From the NCBI GenBank assembly GCA_026987055.1, contig JALSNL010000408.1, positions 1-7,814 on the forward strand: DNA of 7,814 nucleotides, written 5' to 3'. Of this stretch, positions 5,269 to 7,814 are shown piece after piece (position 1 is the stretch's first letter; each line of letters opens with the position of its first letter). The translations under genes were made by a program, and so were the position numbers. The stretch is from Melioribacteraceae bacterium. GTDB taxonomy: Bacteria; Bacteroidota; Ignavibacteria; Ignavibacteriales; Melioribacteraceae. The notes under the pieces are model-generated. The model saw only the letters and a program-made list of their open reading frames with translations, was not told the origin of the DNA and did not search any database.

Positions 5269-7814
5269 ATTGATTTGTTTTTAAGTTATGTTTTTTTAAG
5301 AATTCTGACATAAATTTATTATCCGATATAAAGTACTTATAGACAACTACTTTTACAACATCATTAATAACTAACCATGTCATTGCATAAGCCCAAACAA
5401 TACCTGCCCATTTCCAACCAATTGCAGGTACAAAAATTCCGTAAACTGCCATAATTGTACCCAAAATTCTTGTTGAAAAGGTAGCTCCGAATAATAACCA
5501 AGAAGGATAAGGTCTTTTGAAGAACCATCCGGTAGTTCTTGTGTTATAAATTGTACCATGTCCGGCTACAACAAGTTTTGCAAAAATAATTGCCTGTACC
5601 ATTTCTTGAGAGTAATTTGTATAAGTTTCTAACAAAAAGAATATTAGAAAAGAAGAAATAACTCCTGTAATTCCTAATAAAGTAGATAAGCCGAATAATT
5701 CTTTATTGTTCCACCTAACCGGTTTCTCATTAATTTTTGTGTTGTCATAAGCAATTGTTAAGATAGGAATATCATTTAACAATGCCAATATAATTATCAT
5801 CAATGCTGTAAGCGGATAGAAATTGAATACTAAAATTGATAAAGTCATAAAAATAATTACGCGTATTGTTTCGGCTATTCTAAATATTGCATAGCTTTTC
5901 ATTCTTTCAAAAATTATTCTTGCTTGTTTTATTGCATCAATAATTACAGATATTCCCGGTGCTAAAAGAACAAGATCAGCAGCAGCTCTGGCAGCATCTG
6001 TTGCACCTGAAACCGCAATACCTGCATCAGCTTTTTTTAATGCGGGAGCATCATTTACGCCGTCTCCGGTCATTCCAATTATATGATTGCCTTTTTGAAG
6101 TTTATCTACAATCATATATTTATCTTCCGGAAATACTTGGGCAAATCCGCTGGCTTTTTCTATTATTTTTACTATTGCTGATTCATGATTTTGTATATGT
6201 TGAGAAGTAATTCCTTCCGTATTAAAATTGTTTTCAATTTCCTTAGTAATTTCTTCGGCAAATTCTTGAGCTTTAGTTTCCGGTAATTCAGGGTTTAATT
6301 TTTGATGAATAGCTTTAGCTAAAATTTCACTCATTATTATAAAATCTTTTCCTTTAACATTTTTTAATTCATCAGCTTCTCTAATATTTGGTTCCAGCCC
6401 TAATTTTAAAGCAATTTGATTTGCAATTGCAATATTGTCTCCTGTAACCATTTTTACATCCAAACCTAATTTTCTGGCTTCTATTATCGTATCCTTTGCG
6501 TCGTCCCTAGGTGGATCAAAAAGTGGTATTAACCCAACGTAGCTAAAATTTTGGTTACTTTTATTTTTAATTGCAACACCTAATGTTCTATATCCGTTTT
6601 CAGCAAAATCATTAACATGTTTTAGCACGGTCTCCGGTTTAATATTGTTCCCACAAAGTTTTAGAATTACTTGAGGTGCGCCTTTGGTTACTAATAATTC
6701 CTCACCATTTCTTTTAATTGTAGATTCTGTTCTTTTACTTACCGGATCAAAAGGTATAAATTTTATTAGTTGGAATTTTAATAAGTCAGTATATTGATTT
6801 TGCTCTTTTAGATAGTCAAATATTGGTTTTTCAATCGGATCATTATTCTCTTCCTTGGATGCTAATGCTGCGTAAAGCATTAATTGAGTATTATTGTAGT
6901 TTCCAAAAAGTATAGGATCGGCAACGGTCATTTTATTTTTAGTAAGAGTTCCGGTTTTATCTGAACAAAGAATGTCTATACCTGCTAATTCTTCAATTGA
7001 AGCTAATCTACTTACTATTGCCTTTTTCTTAGCAAGATTCATTGCTCCAACTGCCATTGTAACTGTAAGAACTGCCGGTAATGCAACAGGAATTGCTGCA
7101 ACTGTTAAAACCAAGGTAAATCTTAAAATTTCCAGCATGTTTTCACCACGATAAACAGCTGTTAGTAAAATTATGACAGCCATAATTACAGTTAAAAAAA
7201 TTAAATAATTTCCAACTTTAATAACCATCTTTTGGAAATGACTTTTTTGCTCTTTTTCAGCTTTTGCTACAAGAGAAACTGTTTTACCGAAATATGTATT
7301 TAATCCGGTTTTAATAACTACTGCAATCATTTCACCTTGTTTTGCTACTGAGTTAGCATACGCTACGTCAGTTTTATGTTTTGTTACCGGAAGAGATTCA
7401 CCGGTAAGAGCAGCTTGATCAATTTGAATATATTCACCTTCAATCAATTTAACATCAGCAGGTAAAATTTCACCTATCTTTATCTTTATAATATCACCGG
7501 GGACTAATAGTTTTGCATCAATATTTTGGAAAGCTCCGTTTCGCAGTACAGTAGCTGAACGGGCAAGTTTATCTTTAAGTACTTTAAGTGCATTAAGAGC
7601 TTTACTTTCTTGCCAAAAATCCATTCCTGCATTTACAAGTAATAAGGCTGTTATAATTCCAAAGTCTTCCCATTTTTGCACAGCTGCCGAAAGTATTGCC
7701 GCTACTTCAATCATCCATGGTATTGGTCCCCAAAATCTTCTAAGAATTCTTTGAAGAGTTGTTTCTTCTTTTTCCGGTATTTCATTAGTCCCATATTTTT
7801 TTAATCTTTTCTTT
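5267..7814 (-). CDS. P-type (P3A) plasma-membrane H+-ATPase, 5' end cut by window edge
   Basis: This ATP-driven cation pump most resembles type P3A proton pumps. The frame is open to the right edge; about 33 codons upstream of the first in-frame ATG (base 7714) encode family-typical sequence including YGTNEIPEKEE and RRFWGPIPWM, so the true start lies outside. Numbering from that ATG, the actuator TGES is at 104-107, phosphorylated Asp252 in SDKTGTLT, KGAP at 344-347, TGDN at 424-427 and the hinge MTGDGVNDAP at 548-557. The TM4 motif AAIPVALP is at 206-213. Asn28 in TM2, Arg618 in TM5 and Asp648 in TM6 (LLND) align by eye with Asn106, Arg655 and Asp684 of plant AHA2, supporting proton transport. 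An enlarged loop at about 451-511 separates TGDN from the FAQVFPEDKY motif. The tail after TM10 is only about 25 residues, lacking the long plant autoinhibitory domain. It is the first visible gene of the cluster. Confidence 0.93.
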   Translation of the reverse strand, partial: KKRLKKYGTNEIPEKEETTLQRILRRFWGPIPWMIEVAAILSAAVQKWEDFGIITALLLVNAGMDFWQESKALNALKVLKDKLARSATVLRNGAFQNIDAKLLVPGDIIKIKIGEILPADVKLIEGEYIQIDQAALTGESLPVTKHKTDVAYANSVAKQGEMIAVVIKTGLNTYFGKTVSLVAKAEKEQKSHFQKMVIKVGNYLIFLTVIMAVIILLTAVYRGENMLEILRFTLVLTVAAIPVALPAVLTVTMAVGAMNLAKKKAIVSRLASIEELAGIDILCSDKTGTLTKNKMTVADPILFGNYNNTQLMLYAALASKEENNDPIEKPIFDYLKEQNQYTDLLKFQLIKFIPFDPVSKRTESTIKRNGEELLVTKGAPQVILKLCGNNIKPETVLKHVNDFAENGYRTLGVAIKNKSNQNFSYVGLIPLFDPPRDDAKDTIIEARKLGLDVKMVTGDNIAIANQIALKLGLEPNIREADELKNVKGKDFIIMSEILAKAIHQKLNPELPETKAQEFAEEITKEIENNFNTEGITSQHIQNHESAIVKIIEKASGFAQVFPEDKYMIVDKLQKGNHIIGMTGDGVNDAPALKKADAGIAVSGATDAARAAADLVLLAPGISVIIDAIKQARIIFERMKSYAIFRIAETIRVIIFMTLSILVFNFYPLTALMIIILALLNDIPILTIAYDNTKINEKPVRWNNKELFGLSTLLGITGVISSFLIFFLLETYTNYSQEMVQAIIFAKLVVAGHGTIYNTRTTGWFFKRPYPSWLLFGATFSTRILGTIMAVYGIFVPAIGWKWAGIVWAYAMTWLVINDVVKVVVYKYFISDNKFMSEFLKKHNLKTNQ

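Noticed and set aside
5959..6210. Plus-strand open frame of 83 codons rich in Gln and Leu
   Set aside because: It is antisense to the hinge region of the P-type ATPase, and its biased composition reflects the complement of Ala-, Asp- and Lys-rich motifs.
6972..7154. Plus-strand open frame of 60 codons
   Set aside because: It is antisense to the TM4 and phosphorylation region of the ATPase, with no ribosome site or independent support.
7712..7714. ATG at 7714 as the start of the P-type ATPase
   Set aside because: The frame continues upstream without a stop to the window edge and encodes conserved P3A sequence (YGTNEIPEKEE, FWGPIPWM), so this Met is internal.
1..7814. Possible defence island, mobile element, CRISPR array or RNA gene
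   Set aside because: No transposase, integrase, inverted terminal repeats, regularly spaced repeats, or tRNA/rRNA-like segments were seen. Coding sequence fills almost the whole window and base composition looks uniform.

Overview
The window is an AT-rich stretch (roughly two thirds A+T by eye) in which every convincing gene lies on the minus strand. Read in the direction of transcription, from high to low coordinates, the order is: a P-type H+-ATPase (5' end cut by the window edge), two tandem universal stress proteins, a three-gene MlaE-MlaF-MlaD (MCE-type) lipid-transport ABC module, a site-2-protease-like M50 membrane metalloprotease with two CBS domains, and an APC-family amino acid permease (3' end cut by the window edge). 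No RNA genes, mobile elements, CRISPR arrays or convincing terminators were seen.

The genes are very tightly packed. Junctions in order of transcription are +10, +26, +13, -4, -1, +23 and +31 bp. No non-coding gap exceeds about 31 bp, so there is no room for a conventional intergenic terminator and little for a promoter. The simplest reading is one long transcript of at least eight genes whose promoter lies beyond the right edge, although promoters inside genes cannot be excluded. Clear Shine-Dalgarno sequences precede both usp genes, the permease and, more weakly, the protease. mlaF, and apparently mlaE, lack one and probably rely on translational coupling.

The organism is probably a low-GC, diderm (outer-membrane-bearing) bacterium, because MCE/Mla modules of this layout serve outer-membrane lipid homeostasis. 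The C-terminal NPKKY...SVF tail of the MCE protein resembles those in the Bacteroidota/Chlorobi/Ignavibacteria group. The use of good Shine-Dalgarno sites fits Ignavibacteria-like lineages better than classical Bacteroidia. This placement is an inference from memory and has moderate confidence at best.

Functionally, the cluster reads as a membrane and energy-stress module: a proton-pumping ATPase sets membrane potential and pH, two nucleotide-binding Usp proteins may report energy status, an MCE system moves phospholipid between membranes, a CBS-regulated intramembrane protease could respond to adenine nucleotides, and a permease imports amino acids or related solutes. Each family is known; the linkage is the interesting part. 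No clearly undescribed enzyme system was found. The most notable details are a 40-bp near-identical block at the 5' ends of the two otherwise diverged usp genes, a one-residue expansion of the ATP motif in one Usp, and an enlarged loop in the ATPase.
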